Positions 33,654 to 47,678 of a stretch of DNA of 64,000 nt are shown in pieces. The notes beneath the pieces are model-generated. The model was not told the origin of the DNA and did not search any database. It was given only the letters and a program-made list of their open reading frames with translations. Numbering within the stretch: the first letter of the stretch is position 1; the number at the start of each line of letters is the position of its first letter. The stretch comes from Orbilia blumenaviensis (lineage: Eukaryota > Ascomycota > Orbiliomycetes > Orbiliales > Orbiliaceae): assembly GCA_036872755.1 (NCBI GenBank), contig JAVHNS010000007.1, positions 1,488,001 to 1,552,000 on the forward strand, given 5' to 3'. The translations under genes and the position numbers were made by a program.

Positions 33654-34463
33654 TTTGGCTGCGGCCCACGAGCGCAGGTGACTTGGAGATTCCTTTCCCA
33701 TTGAACTTGGCGGGATATTTTTACAAATAAGTTTTCGTGAAAGTCGGTAGTAAAAAAAATTAAAATAAAAAAGACATTCCCGTTAGTTTGTTTGCTATCA
33801 TCAATAGTGGAATATTCGTCCGGCGGCACGGGTCGTTTTTCACTGGCTGGATAAAATCCTTTTGACGTAACTACAACCTCTTCAGGGAATAGTTCCTTCC
33901 CGGGTCACGGGGTTTTGGGTTCTGGAATACGAAGACTGGGTCGAAATGCAAATCGCAAATAATAGCGCACTCGGGTTTCCCAAGAAAATGGTTTCTGGGA
34001 TATTTCTTTTGGGGAAGGAATGAGGAAACGAAAGAAAAAAAATAAAATGGGAAGCGGTCGGTCCGGAGGAATGGCCGACTTGGTGGGTCCTTGTGTGTTG
34101 GATTGTTGGAAGTTGGAAAACGTAGACGTTGGAACTAGAAAAGAGGGTCGTGCTTGCGCTTGCAGAGAGCCGTCCTGCTTCGGCTTAGTCCTATAAATTT
34201 TTTCTGTATCTATAAACCAGGCATCCACTTGTCCAACTTCGAAATAGTTAGTAAATGTGAAGCTACAATTGGTTGGAAATGAGAAACCGGAGGAGGCTTT
34301 TCTGGAGAGAATCTAATCAGTGCATGCCAATGAAATGCCAACGTAACACTGAACACACTGAAAATTGTCTAAGTAAAAGAAATTCCATCAGCTGCTGGTG
34401 TGACCGAGGCAAGGAGCTTGCATGGCGTTTTGTTTTTTTGTCTACGAGTATGTAGGGTGAAGC

Positions 34464-34477
34464 CCGTGTGCACACGG
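34464..34477. repeat. Perfect 14-bp palindrome
   Basis: CCGTGTGCACACGG equals its reverse complement. Function unknown. Confidence 0.5.
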
Positions 34478-37307
34478 AGGGATAATGCGTAAACAAAAAT
34501 TGAGACGGACTGAAGCAAGGGGGGGGTACCGGAATCCCAATGACCTCAGCGGCTCCTCGCTACGGACAAGTATTCTCCGTCTAGATCGTATAGTTTAAAG
34601 TGACAGAGGGCAGATCGATCTCGGGATTGAAGGCCACATGGAGGGGCGTATCTCGTATCAAGTATTTCGAGTAACAAGCGAGGCAAGACCAGAAATATGG
34701 AGCTGCGCATATGCATACCCCGTATAACCCGTATTCACACGGTTGTACATGTATTTTTGAATATTTGATTCTCCACATTTCATGCGGAGGCTCTCTCTCC
34801 TTGCTCGAAGCTGTGCGAGGTATCCTCGGTGATGTATCCGTTCAATGATCAAAAGATGCACCTGGGATCAACAAGGTATGGATCAACGAGACTACTCATG
34901 AAGCCGGCACGCCCGCAGCTGCGGAGGAGTTATCCTTAGCGAATAAACAGCCCATTCGATGATGTTGATCAGCCGTTCATTGGTATTCTTCCGTCGTTAT
35001 TGCTCCGATGAACTGATATCGATGTCATAATGATAAGTATAGAGCTGCAACTAGCAGCTGTTGGATTTTTTTGTCCCCGAGATCTTAACTAGTTTCGATT
35101 TTATTTTTTTCATTTTTTTGGTAAAAAATGCCTTTTGTTCGGGTCTGTGGACCGAATGAGAATAGCTACCGCATCTGGTGTATCTCCGTTAAAGCTATGT
35201 ATTAGCGCCTCATCGTCAGACGCCGTCGGTCGTGTGCGGAGGGCTATTCGCCAACTGGCTCCGTGCGAGCAGAAAACACCTTGGTCTAAGACCACTCATC
35301 TCGCGTAGACTTTTTTGGCAGCCAGGGTTAGACATGCAGCAGAGAGGGTTTTGCGTGAAATGGTCTGACTCGGGAAGGTTTTTTGGGCTTGGACGACGTA
35401 ACTGCTCGACAGGGGGTTGTTGGTTGCGCCACAGTTGCAGGTGCAGCTGGTAAAATCTAGACCGTCACTCCGATCGATGGCGGTGTCCGACGCTCAGGCA
35501 GCACCACACCACACACCGCATAACTCGTCTCCTCGGACTTAGTATTTCCTGTCCGACATCTTGGTATTATCATGCACGCCAAAATACCCGACCAAGTTAG
35601 TCGAGCATATTTTTCGACCTTGTCAAAAGCCAGGTTTGTAATTCAGGAAAGGCGGCGACCTTGAACGCCATACATGAGGGACTTGCAGATACTTGCTATA
35701 CTTGTGCAACTTATTGCAAAAGATTGCTGCATATCTCAAAAATTCAACCCTCGACTAGCTGGTAATTTCTGACGATTGGCATGCTCGACCCGCTGCATTT
35801 GGGCAAGTTTAAGATCTTGCAAAAGCTTTTCAACGCCATCTCCCAAGGATGTGCTCGAACCCCCTCCCATGCTAATTTACATGGATCACCGTACACAGCA
35901 TCATGAGGACATGGTTGCAAGGATTCATAAAAAATTTTGACATCTGCAGCTATGTAGAAAAACGGGTAGATTATCGGTTGCTCACAAGGCAAGTTCGGCT
36001 GCAAATACGTGCGCACTGTGGCAGGGTCTCGAGATCTCCGTGCAAGCATGTCTCTGGATTCATGGTTATCCTCCCTCGTTTATGCATGAATAGCCGAGGT
36101 CGTCATGTTGGGGAAGATCTTGCGAGGGTGGTCCAACAATAGAACATACGAAATGGCATTCTCAACCGTCGTACGTAGACGGTCATCCGGGCCCTGCGGA
36201 TAGAAAGTAATACCCGATCCGTCCCCTCGATCAGGATCTCCAAGCTTGAGAAGAGTAGAGTAGTATATTTCGAGAAATATGACTGGTCATCTTCCGCCCG
36301 GCTCCCGTTTACTCATGTAAGGGGCAAAAAGGGAGCAAATCTTACAAAGCCCATAAAACTAGAGATCGAAGTGCACATGACGGTCTATGTTGAGGAGACG
36401 AGCTCGTCTCTTTTTTTCGGTGTCTCTCAATCCTTACACCGATTTCGAATATGGGCTGAGGAAACGGAACACAATCATGTTAAACGAGGAGAAACGTGGG
36501 AAAGGCATGCCGTGATTGTTATCAGGGTGGGTCATAGCGTGTGAGACCACGTTTTACACCCTTACTTAACGCAAGACTCTCTTTTCGAGAGAGCATTTTT
36601 TCGAGAAACAAGGAGGTTTCTCCACCAAAAAGCACTTCATCGATTGTTCAGGGATCATATGACCATGGGCCTCGTCGAGACCTCTCTCGCTTCGAAATCG
36701 AATTCGGTATGATGATCCCATGTAAGGCTGCGGGATGCCACACGAAAGCAATATCCACTTTGTCAAAACTCTCCTCCCTTTGATCTGTCGCACTTTTTGT
36801 TAATATCGTTTAATTGCTTGACCGAGCTGACCCGAGTGCGAGATGGTGATCCAAGACTTGGGAGCAAGACATCAAAAGCGAAAAGCGAAAAAAGCGGCTT
36901 ATCCGTTGAATGGAACCTCCCAGACACTCGTTCTCGGTAAACGCACGGAGGCCGCGAAATAAGCAGTCTGGTAATTTGCCGGCTGGGTTTTCTGCAAATG
37001 AACTCTTCGGGTTGGAATAATATCATTGTTGGATATTTTTTCAAGTAGGTCTCGTCTGATCTACTGCAAACGGCGAAGCCCTTGCTGCCTACGGCTTAAC
37101 CACTCCAGACTTATGCAAAGGAACTCCTCATAATCATGATGTGGTTTTGTCAATTGTTATTTGTTATTTTTTTATTTTTATTTTTTCTACTCAAAGTTTT
37201 CATCAGATTGGGTTTCTGAGTTATTGGCATAATCGGAAGTACCGCCACGGTAGTTATGGTCTTTCAGGCCAGCTTTTGTGGCCGACTGTGCCGTTCTGCC
37301 CGCGAAG

Positions 37308-37321
37308 TGCGCATATGCGCA
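37308..37321. repeat. Perfect 14-bp palindrome
   Basis: TGCGCATATGCGCA equals its reverse complement. Function unknown. Confidence 0.5.
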
Positions 37322-40286
37322 TATAGGATCCTCAAAAACGCTTGGGCATTTGCCTTGGCCTTCGATACTGATATCTGAGGATGAAACTCTGGGTGGAGCC
37401 TCGTGAATCGCAATACAAGTCCCCACCGTGTACGAAACACACAGGTGCCAATGCCGTCCCGATAGCCGAGTGAAGGAAGGCAAGTGAGAGTGCCTCACCC
37501 TTTGATCTCCGTTATTTGCTGGCTAGTTTTCATTCTTGCGAGGACAGGTTGGAGTGCATGTGCTAGTTTGCGATTCATGAATTCAGATTGATTGATTGTT
37601 TTCAGCAACCGCAATCGCAATTCGACAGAACGGCTCAATCAACTTCATGCGATGGGCCACTTTGCTGGCAACCCGAGATGTTTCAATTCGATATAGTGGA
37701 AACGATCTGCTGCCGTATGGGCCACTCTGATTGGGCAGGCAAATGACCCCGAGGCGGAGGACAACGCATAGTCGCGGCAGGGGACTTGGTGTACATGATG
37801 TACCTTTTCCCAGAAATGTGGTACTTCCATACAGACTGGTCCACGAGGATAACCAGATGCAGGACCGGCATCAGCATGGACTAAACATCAGACCAAGCTG
37901 TGGAATGGAAAACGAATGCGCTGGTGATTTCTGGCAAATAAGAGCGATGACCCGACACTAGCATGCGCTAGCCGTAGACAGCAATATGCTCAAACCATTT
38001 TGTCGGGGTCAGTCGCTCCAATCAGCGAAGTCTCCATGGACTCCCAGTAAGCGGAAACCGAAAATTCTGGAAAGGAGGTGTGGTGGGGATGGGCTTGCCG
38101 TACAAATGGGGAAAATCCTGATTCGAATTTCCCCAACGTTCGAAGTCGACAAACAGCCTGATTTTCTGGTGACTGCTCCGCAGATTGACGTAAAGATTCC
38201 CTGCTGCTCCTAGGTGGCAAGGAAATGCATTGCTGAAAGAGACCACCTTCATATGACTAAAGCTGAATATCGTCCGATCACTAGCCAATCAGGGCCCCGG
38301 CCGCGATGGGCGATAAGGAAACGTGCCCAGGCCTGTCTCTGATTAAAATTGAAGGGATTTTCTGGAGGAGCGCGCCTCCCAAGAATAAAATCCAGGCTAG
38401 AGAACAGAAGTAGAAGGAGGAGACAGGGAATCCCCGCAAGATGTGGCTTGCACAGACGGGAATGGTATCTTGGTGACAGTGCGCAGCCTGGTTAGTGTCT
38501 TGAATTCGCAAGATCCAGCATGTGGCTGATATCATTCCTTGCTATTGTTGCCTCCGGTACTTTATTTTGCCATTTAGCAAGAGGGTTTTTTATGTGCTCG
38601 TCGAAATCCGGTCGGTTCCGTTGTAGAAAGAACTGATGAGTAGAAGTAAATCGAGAAAGCTGTCCCTGAGTACATGTACATACATCCATAAGTATGTTTG
38701 TCGTTAAAGGGAAATACTCCACCTTGGTGCGAATATCCGGAGATCCAGCTTATTTTCGTGGCTCCAATCGGTTAGCATTCGGCCTTAACTTCTTCTGGGA
38801 CCGCCTAATTGTCAAGATTGCGTCTCTATTATTATCAAAAGGCTACTGTAACTCTTCAGCTTTAAGTCCGTGGAAGCGACTCCCTAAATTAACACAGTTG
38901 AATAAGGAGAAAACTTTGAACAGGTACATTGCAAGCTGTGGGGTTAAACCACACAGCTTCAGGAAGCTCAAAGGTTAATATTCATGTATATAACTGTAAG
39001 CTATAACGGTATAAGTGACAGCCTATAGGCCAGCAAGACTAGAGCAAGGAAGACTCTGTTTCGTCTAGGTTTACAGCTGTCAGAGCAGCCATTGTCTTGC
39101 GGTATGTACCGCCTGGCATGATCATCGAAAGTATTTCATGATGAATGAGGCCTGGACCCCACCAAGGGGTGGCGGTCCAAGGATCGATCTCGATGCTAGT
39201 GCGAAGGGTAAAAAGATGCCTAAATAGCATTTGCTCGACATGTTTCTTAGCCTTGAAGATCGTCTTCAACTCAGCCCTTGCGCCAGCGGCTGGAGCCACT
39301 TTGGCAGCATGTATTGTACAGATGGGTACCTTGCGATCATAGAAGGATCAAGGTACCTTCTTGAGCTTCTTAGCTCGGTCCCCTTAACTGAATGCACGCA
39401 ACCTAAATGCAGAAGCGAGATAGTTTATTTTTGTTGGCAGATTGGGGCGAGGGGCGTCAAAATGCGAAAGTATCTACGACGTACCAGTTATACTTCCAAA
39501 TTGTTTCCCTCCGTGGAAAGTCTGAACAGGTGATAGTCCCATTTTTGCATGCGAAACGGAGTAGAATGGACCTGGGGTATACATGATACTACGACGGGGG
39601 GTGTTTTGCCTCAGAGACGGCTCAGAAGGGAATGGGAATTTGGTATTTCTGCATGTTGAATCCTAATAGGGATACAAGCTGCTTGGTAATTACGTTTGTG
39701 CCTTTGGGCCGAGCTGATAATCACAAGTAAACGGATTGAAAATCAAACCAAAGTTTAAACGATCGTAAGGTTTGATTAAGGGAGCGGAGCGCAAAGCGTC
39801 ACAGCTTGAAGACAATATTGCAAGATGCGGCTACGACGAAAGGTAATATCATATTGTGAGCTTATGGCGGCTGTTGCAGTACCGGCTTTTCTGACAGCGA
39901 AATCTGAGCAATACTATTACTGATCAGGGAGGGTAAATCGGCCGATCTGATCTGGTGGCTCCCAACCAATGAGTGTCCAGTTGATAGATTGCTTCTCGAG
40001 ATGTTGTAACTGTGGTAGCTACTCAAGTAGCTACTTACTAGTACTGGTCCTATAGTTTCGCGCGCCAACACACGTACACAATAGTGGGATGGTGGCTAAT
40101 GATCAATTCCATAAAGGAATGGTTTAGCCTGGCGTTACGAGACCAGCCTGGCGCAACATTCTCGGGTTATAATAGTTCAAGTTGCGTAGGCTGTAGAACA
40201 GAGGACCAGTTGGTCCTAACGTAGCTAACTAACATGTGATAACACTGTATACATGCAACCTCCAACAATGTACTATGTATGGGCAT

Positions 40287-40304
40287 ATGTATACATGTAT
40301 ACAT
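40287..40304. repeat. Perfect 18-bp palindrome around TACATGTA
   Basis: ATGTATACATGTATACAT equals its reverse complement. Its TACATGTA core also occurs in the palindrome at 15975 and, as TACATGTACATAC, near 38671 and 48749. Confidence 0.55.
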
Positions 40305-40515
40305 ACTTAGCTTCGGCGAGGGATTCGAAAACTTTACAACCTCATTGCAGCATTGCATGCACCGGCCATATGTTGGTTATTGATGGCTTGCTGCAATTCC
40401 ATGCAAGGTTCGAATGATGCAGCTCGGGCTTCAGAATAACAGCCGCGATGAAATTCAAAATGCAAGAACCAATAATTATCATATCATCATTTGATAGTCG
40501 GTCTACCATAGAAAG

Positions 40516-40536
40516 AAAAAAAAAAAAAAAAAAAAA
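40516..40536. repeat. Poly(dA) tract, 21 nt
   Basis: Uninterrupted A run; a second A14 run lies 40 bp downstream (40578-40591). Confidence 0.9.
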
Positions 40537-41895
40537 GACAGTAACCAAAAGAATGGCCGATATGTCATTCGAATGGCAAAAAAAAAAAAAACATTCAGAG
40601 TCAAGTGCGCCAAAGAAAGTAGCCTTCCGAGTGGGCCAGGTACTCAACGGTACTCCTATTCTCTTGGCTTTCGCGTCAGCCCGCCTATGAGCAGGGGTAC
40701 AAACAACCAAGCATACCGTTATCCAGGCTGTCGAAGAAAACCATCGGCACAGACTATCAGATGGGTGAAAAACAAATTATGGGAATCATGGGGGTAAAAT
40801 ATGTTAGCGACCGTCGATGACCACCGGCATGGGCGAGGGTTCCTGTTTTTTTTCTTTTCTTATTCCTACGTTTTGTGGAGGAGGATACCTACATGTATCC
40901 CTTCTCCAGTACTGCAAGTTTGTCCACAGAGTTACCTAGACCACCTCCACCATCGTCACCTGGTACTTCTCACTGAGGCCAAAAAAAAAAAAAGAAGAAG
41001 AAGAATAAGGGCATAAGGATTCGAAGTAACCCTCTTTACAAAATGACGGCAGAAGTACAAACATGTATCTAACCGATGCATGGCATTGGGATTTGGAAGG
41101 AAGAGACCGGTCAAAAAAGCAAATCCTCCTACTGCTGGTCCTCCTTCGCACAGGATTTTTGCTGCTAATTTTGCTCATCAGAAGTGTGTGCACTGAACCC
41201 AGTCTAGTCTCTGGGTCGTTTGAGTCGTGTTACTCTCTCGTGGGCCAGGTTCCATCCGTATTTGCTCCGACGAGCCACTCATTTGTTCCAAATGATATGC
41301 AATACATACACGCACATGCATGCGGTCTGAAAAAAACCAGAGCAGGCTACAAAGCTGCGGCTTTGGAGACGCATACTCACACACGTACCGACCCTAAGAC
41401 GAGGGCAGTTCCGGAGGGACCAGAAAATGTCATAGCCATGTTTTCTTCTTCTAATTCACATACCATATCGTTAAACACTCCTTGTTGGAAAGGAAGCAAA
41501 AAAAAGAAAGAAAAATATTACAAGGACAAGAGAGGGATAGAAGAGGTCGCAGCTCGTTAACTAGTCCAAAAGGCCGAAGGGAAAATGTATTACACACTCA
41601 GGAGTACCTCTAGGCCGTAGCTGGGTGGTAGCTCTTCCGAGAACAGACTTTCGTTTTTACAGCCCCAGCCCAGGCCGAGAAATTTGCTGGGTCTCGTTAG
41701 CCTGCTTACACACTTGACCCTCATATCGGTCATAAAGGCACTTTCAATCACTCACTTCGGGGGCAGAGTGGCACACACACCGAAATCTTAATCCGTACAA
41801 ACTCCAAGTCAGGCCAAGTCCAGTCGTAAAGCACTAGGTTTTTTTTGATCCCCCTCGCACTCGTCACACCGCAGAGACAGCCAACAGCCCAGCCA

Positions 41896-41980
41896 GCCAG
41901 CGAAGGGAGGGAAAGGGCAGCAGAAGAAGCAAAAAATAGAAAAACAAAAGGAAGAAAAGGAAGAAGAAGAAGAAAGTAAG
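41896..41980. promoter_or_regulatory. Purine-rich tract upstream of the kinase, possible 5' UTR donor
   Basis: GAAGGG/GAAGAA-rich plus strand. It ends AAA|GTAAGTATAC at 41976, a consensus splice donor; CCTACTTATAG ending at 42150 is a matching acceptor. If used, a 175-nt intron would sit in the kinase leader, about 320 nt before the ATG. Confidence 0.35.
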
Positions 41981-42471
41981 TATACAAAAAAAGCAAATGG
42001 CACAGGGCTTCTATCATTCGCCCTCGATAATAGAACTCCCCACCATTGCCCTCCACATAACCCCTTGCCTGCTGGCTTTGTGACGAATAAGAAGAAAGTC
42101 CTTCGCATTGCTGTACAACTCAGTTCTCCATACTACTTTCCTACTTATAGCATTATTGCTTTGCTTTGCGACGTTCCTCAAATACCTCACCACATCCAAC
42201 CTCGATTTTTATATATCTTCACCACATTCCCTCTATAACCAAATATTTCCACATTCACAAACAAGCCACTTTAATATATCTTGCCAGATCTTTCTCTTCG
42301 ACTCCCCGGATGGTATTGCAGTAATTCGATCATCTTCTTTATATTCATCCATCCCCCACCGACACTTTCCACCAAAGCAACTTTCCCTATCTCTCCGACA
42401 ACTGTCCCTCTTTGCTAGTCTCTCATTCGCTACTCGCTCAACCTCATCACAACACATCTCACAACACAATC

Positions 42472-43732
42472 ATGTCGGACATCTCGTTACCTTCCCAAGT
42501 TGCTCTCACCACCAGACCAGAGGACAGAATAGGCCACCTACTCGCTGGTAGGATAGAACTCACCGGCATCTTGGGTGTTGGTGCATATGGCGTCGTCTAC
42601 ACCGCGGTCGACATATACACACATATCCCATATGCCGTCAAAGCTCTATCCAGAGTTGGGCTCGATTCGCGACAGCGCAGGTTCCAGGAACGGGAAATCG
42701 CCCTGCACCACCGTGCTAGTGCACACCCAAATGTCGTCAACCTGGTCAAGATCCTGCACGCCGTTGACTGCACTTATGTCATTATCGAGTACTGCCCAGA
42801 AGGTGACCTCTTCACAAACATTACCGAACATGGCAACTTCGTAGGCAACGACATCTTGGCCAAGCGAGTCTTCCTACAACTCTTGGATGCTGTAGAGTAC
42901 TGCCACTCCATGGGAATCTATCATCGGGATCTTAAACCAGAAAACATCTTGGTTACCGATAATGGAACCCAAGTCAAGCTTGCAGACTTTGGCCTTGCTA
43001 CCACAGAACCAATCACTTCTGACTTTGGCTGTGGCTCTACTTTCTATATGTCTCCTGGTAAGCAGCAATCATATATACCTCCTAATGTATATTTCTTGTA
43101 CTAACAATAATTTTATAGAATGTCAACAATCTCCATCCAGGGGATCTGCCTGTTACGCCTCTGCTCCAAATGATATTTGGTCGCTCGGTGTAATTCTCGT
43201 CAACCTCACCTGTGGACGAAACCCATGGAAGCGTGCTTCGCAGAGCGACAGCACCTTCCGAGCTTTCTTGAAGGATGCCGGTTTCCTCAGGACCATCCTT
43301 CCCTTGTCTGCTGAATTGGACTTGATTCTCCGAAGGATTTTCGAGATCAACCCAGCAAAGAGGATTACCATCCCAGAGCTTCGCTACAGGATCCACCACT
43401 GTTCCAGGTTCACAACCAACAGCCCTCTGGACAGCCCACCACTTAGCGAGACCAACTCTTCTCCAAACATCTCTGTCACCGACATGTTCCAGCTCCCACC
43501 CCAGGTGTTCAATGGACAAGTCCCTGTTCCAGCTTCCCTCCGTAACAATAACAATGGATACTCTTCAAGATCATCGAGCAATTCTTCAACGGGCACTCCA
43601 ATCACTCCATCTGTCGCTGATGAGTATGCTCCACTTTCATTCCAATATAAGAACGCCTGGAGTCCTTTCGACGGAGTCAAATATATTGTCCCTCAACCAC
43701 CAGCACTCCCTCCTAGCATCCAAGCCTGCTAG
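42472..43732 (+). CDS. Ran1/Ksp1/Vhs1-like serine/threonine protein kinase
   Basis: Two exons, 42472-43057 and 43119-43732; 399 residues. The kinase domain occupies about residues 25-310: Gly-loop GVGAYG (35-40), Lys57 in AVKAL, catalytic HRDLKPEN (151-158) and DFG (172-174), then SDFGCGSTFYMSPECQQ, the activation-segment signature of the S. pombe Ran1/Pat1, S. cerevisiae Sks1/Vhs1 subgroup. The tail of about 90 residues is Ser/Asn/Pro-rich, likely regulatory. Members link nutrient state to meiosis, filamentation or glucose response. The intron falls exactly between MSP and ECQ. It is the only gene in a 21.6-kb stretch. Confidence 0.93.
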
Positions 43733-46054
43733 AGAGTGTTTTAATACCCTTTCAATTCTTTTATAACATATATCCTTCAAATGATTTCCTAATTTTCATG
43801 AAAATATACGGCTTGGGGAACTATGATTTCTTTTTATCAACAATCGCTATAACTTGATACCACTGGAGCTTCTTGTCATTTTTACAACCACATATAAAGC
43901 ATGTATGGAGTTTTCTGGGATTTATTTGGTTTTTTTTTTATTGTTCTTATTTCCTATGTCTCAAAGTCATTACCTATGATACCTGTATGATTGGGGGTCA
44001 CTACTATTATTCTTGCAAAAAGATGTCCTGGTTTTTGTTTCTATTTTTTGGATTATTTTTGATTACTCTTTGGGGATGGGGTTTTACTACTTTTGGGGCA
44101 CTGGGGGGGCATCAATCTGAAATACCAAATTCGATCGTTTCCAATTTTTCTTCCTGCATCATTACATCGTTCAAAACGGATATTTTTCTTTTCAGTATCA
44201 TAAGGGCAAGTTTTGGCGCAGTTTTTATCATCGTTTGTCTTCTTTTTGGGGGAAGAATGGTACATATTTTTCTTTTACTTCGAAATGATATCCTGAATAT
44301 ACTGCGTTGCATCTTTACTGCTTGTCAAAATGTTTGGAATTTACACTGGCTCGAGCGGTTCAAAATCGCTTTTTGGCTTTCTCAACTTGTTGTCTGCAAA
44401 CGGCCAGTTCGCAACTCTGTTTGGGAAATTTTTAATAGAGAGAGAGGGCCTCCTCTTTGAAAAGGATCCATCTATTCATAGAAATCAAACTATCCACAAA
44501 ATGGAAATCATAACAAGTTCCCTTCCGTGAACGAATACATAATTATTTTCCCTTCTAGAGCTCCTCAACCCTTCTAGTGCCGTTCCAGCCAAGGCATATG
44601 TATAAACGATACTTAAACAAGTAAAACAGCCCGCAAGGCGAAGGACCCGGCTGTCAGAAAAGGTTATAGCGACGACGACTCAGTCTATTCACTTCCTCAG
44701 GTCAAAACGACTAAACTGCAAGCTAGTAAGAGAAACGTCAGGCTTGTTTCCCATCTGTGGCGACAGCTGTGACATGCACCCCCGAGCAAGCATGGCCTAT
44801 CGTTGTCATTCTCTTTTTCCACTCGTGTGGTTTTTAGGGCAATTTCGGCATCTTTGTTATTGTTTGAGGTTCAGCTCTCACAGGCTTTGCAACAAGGCAC
44901 AAAAACGTGGGAAAGGCAGTTCGTAGGTTACATGAAACGGGCGCCCTCAAGGCCAAAATACCCTCAGGCTGTTCGTTGTGGAAAGGTCTCAAATTACGCT
45001 TTGCGGAACGAAGGACCCATCTTGAATGTCAAGAACTCTTTTTTCCAAAAATAAACTGAGGAATGAAGACCACAGAAAAGCAGCGATTGAGAAGTCATCA
45101 TGAAATTGATAATACACTGGCGCATGAATAAAGCGAAAATTACCAATAATTTGAGCATGTTAAGTCTCTTGTGCTGGCTGGCCTGGTCAACTTTCTGTCC
45201 AACAACCGCTGTAGCCGGGGTTCGTATGAATAACCACCCGCCTGACAGGTGCAAGGCATGGTATCTTTTGCCCTCATTTAAAGTACGAAATTATCAGGTA
45301 TATTGAGATACGTGGTTCATTATCAATGCCGTTCTCGTCAGCTTTGCGCCAACGTTCTTTAAGGTTTTCCTTTTGATGCTCGTTCCTTCAAGCCCTCGTG
45401 CGCTAAGGGCAGCCATATCAAACTCAAAAAAATCCATAAAAGTCAAAAGGGGGAGATGTAGACGCTGTTTGATTATACCTCGCTGCAGCTGGTCATGCGG
45501 CAGACCGCGGACGGCATTTCCCAGGAGTACCTACATACCCCACAAAAGAGACGAGCGGAAAGTTTCCCTTGTCAGCTATTAAGATTTCCACTCCATAACA
45601 GTATGGATATGGATAGGGATGCAAGGTTACTGACCAAGTTTGCATTGCGTACTACTATAGTATATCACGTCCTCCTGAGAGCCGGCCATCCCTCGAATTC
45701 AGGAACGGACCCCAGTTTTTGTTGCAGGCTTAACGTTGGCCCCCTAATAGAAGCCAATCAAATACGCGGAATTTGCTGTCTCACTACTAATCGTAATCGA
45801 GAGGATCCAGCTATAAGACCTTCGCTGTTATAGCTGATCCATGGCCAGAGGGGCACATATCGGAATCCACATTGGCAACCTCTCGCATGACTGCAAGTAG
45901 ATCCCTTCAGAGGCGAAACTCTCGATCTTCAAGATTCTAGTCACCCTTGTGCTTAGTTAAGCCCTGTGGACTCACAAAACCTGCAGTCTAGAGCCTAGCC
46001 TGCCCGAAGATCGAGAACTTCGATAGGCAATCGTAAAACAGCCGAACAAAGCGA

Positions 46055-46068
46055 GTGTGTGTGTGTGC
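46055..46068. repeat. GT microsatellite
   Basis: Run of GT dinucleotides inside the desert, continuing into GCGC. Confidence 0.7.
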
Positions 46069-47678
46069 GCATGTCGCAGTTAGGTATGTAGACGCATACG
46101 CAACGGCTACAGGCAGTGTCTCCGTGCGTATTGCTTTGCCTTTAGGATGGCCTGGCCTTGGTCCACGATGACCGGTTTTCCGACTGATCCGGCTATATAC
46201 TCACGGTCAGATTTTCGAAAGCAGCCTCAAAGTTTCCATGGGTTGTTACTTTATCGCTGATTTCATCTTTGCGACACGGCAACTTTATTACTGCGTTCGC
46301 CCAGTCAGACAACAACAACTGGTTGGTCGCACTACAATGCACTATCCTATCAAAATATCTCAAACCTTATGCCAACAAAGTGTTCGACATCAACAAGCCG
46401 GATTATATCCCCTTCCATTTCCCTTTCTTTTGTGTATAAGGACATATTAGGAACCTAAACCCTCTTGGAGTACGGCCGATCCACTGCTGTGGAAAACTTC
46501 ATGTGCAATCTAAGAATTTCGTACAGGGAACCTCAAGGGGCTGATATATTCTAGATGCAGGACCTAAACTTGCAGCGTCGATCCTAGTAGATTCAGGAAG
46601 GATCACTTCGAGCTTCACGGAGCAAGGTCCTCCAACTTACATTCTTGTGCAAGTACTTGACATAATATAAATTAGGTACTCAGGAAGAAGTAGTTGATGG
46701 GGATTAGTTGCCGTCCAAGCACCTTCAATTGTTCAATACGGCCTTGATATCGGCCTTTTAAGGTCCGCAGCCATCTTAGTCCAGGTAGTTCCAGCCATGT
46801 TCGTCTATTACGGACGGAGTACGTTATAATGACAAAATGCGCGTCCTCGGGCCCACATATCATGCCCCTCACCGATGTATCTTCGATGCACATTCCAACG
46901 CCTCGAAGGGGTATATACACAAAGCGACCGATTCCTTACCCGCGAGGCTGTTTAAACTTTCCATGAGACAGCGACCGCTCGGATCGATGTGCTACAGCAG
47001 GATCTCGAGACGATTACTCTGCATTACATACCTTTTTCCGCCTGCAGCGCCGCGGGAAACGAGGGAAAAAACGCAAGTTTTCCCTTACGATTAATTGCCT
47101 TCGAAAAGTGCACAGAATCTTTCCCCTCCTCTCTCCTTCTAGTCTCGCCACCATACGTAGAACTGCCATGTGCGAAATGTAATAACACGGGAACTTATAT
47201 GCCTAAGAAGAATTAACGGTCCCACCCTCGTCAAGTTCTCTGGTGGCTTGTCAGGGATGTTATGTTTGCGAGAGACATTTTCAGGTACCAGCTACCCTTA
47301 TTTCCACCGCAAATATTAACGGCGACAGGTATTCGAGCCAAACAGACTTTCGGCTTCTGAAAAGTGGGTCTGTGCTTGCTTCTCAACCCATTTCTGCAAC
47401 AGCCTCTCTTACTCTTTTTAGTGATATCGTGCCAGCCTCTCCCTTCAAATCCTGCCTCTGATCCACAACTACAGAGTTATTAACGTGTACTTATTACCCC
47501 ACCATCGAATACCTAAGCTTACCATGACATGATATCGCGATGTGCTTACCCAATTTCATCTATCTTGCAGCACTGCATGCAAAAGAAAGAGCAGTAGTCC
47601 GGTCGGGATAAAAAAACCAGCAACCCCTTTCTTATTTGTATATTCACTCAACATCAAACCTCGCCAATCAATCTAGCC

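Larger units (their letters stand above)
32413..42471. other. Gene desert, left half (about 10.1 kb)
   Basis: No protein gene supported: the longest frames (about 100-165 codons) have no domain, no helpful splice pattern and often no ATG. No transposase, RT, LTR, tRNA or rRNA recognised. Base composition is ordinary (not the AT-rich signature of RIP-mutated repeats). Visible structures are short palindromes (34464-34477, 37308-37321, 40287-40304), poly(A) runs at 40516-40536, 40578-40591 and 40981-40993, a CA-rich microsatellite at 33630-33653, and a purine-rich GAA/GGA stretch at about 41896-41980 before the kinase gene. The right end is presumably the kinase promoter and leader. Confidence 0.6.

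Noticed and set aside
33443..33829. 128-codon minus-strand frame in the desert
   Set aside because: Contains a CVCVCVC run from the CA microsatellite; no domain.
40405..40420. GGTTCGAATGA, tRNA T-loop-like
   Set aside because: Consensus CC missing and no cloverleaf found.
41063..41560. 165-codon frame in the desert
   Set aside because: Composition follows simple sequence, no homology and no splice support.
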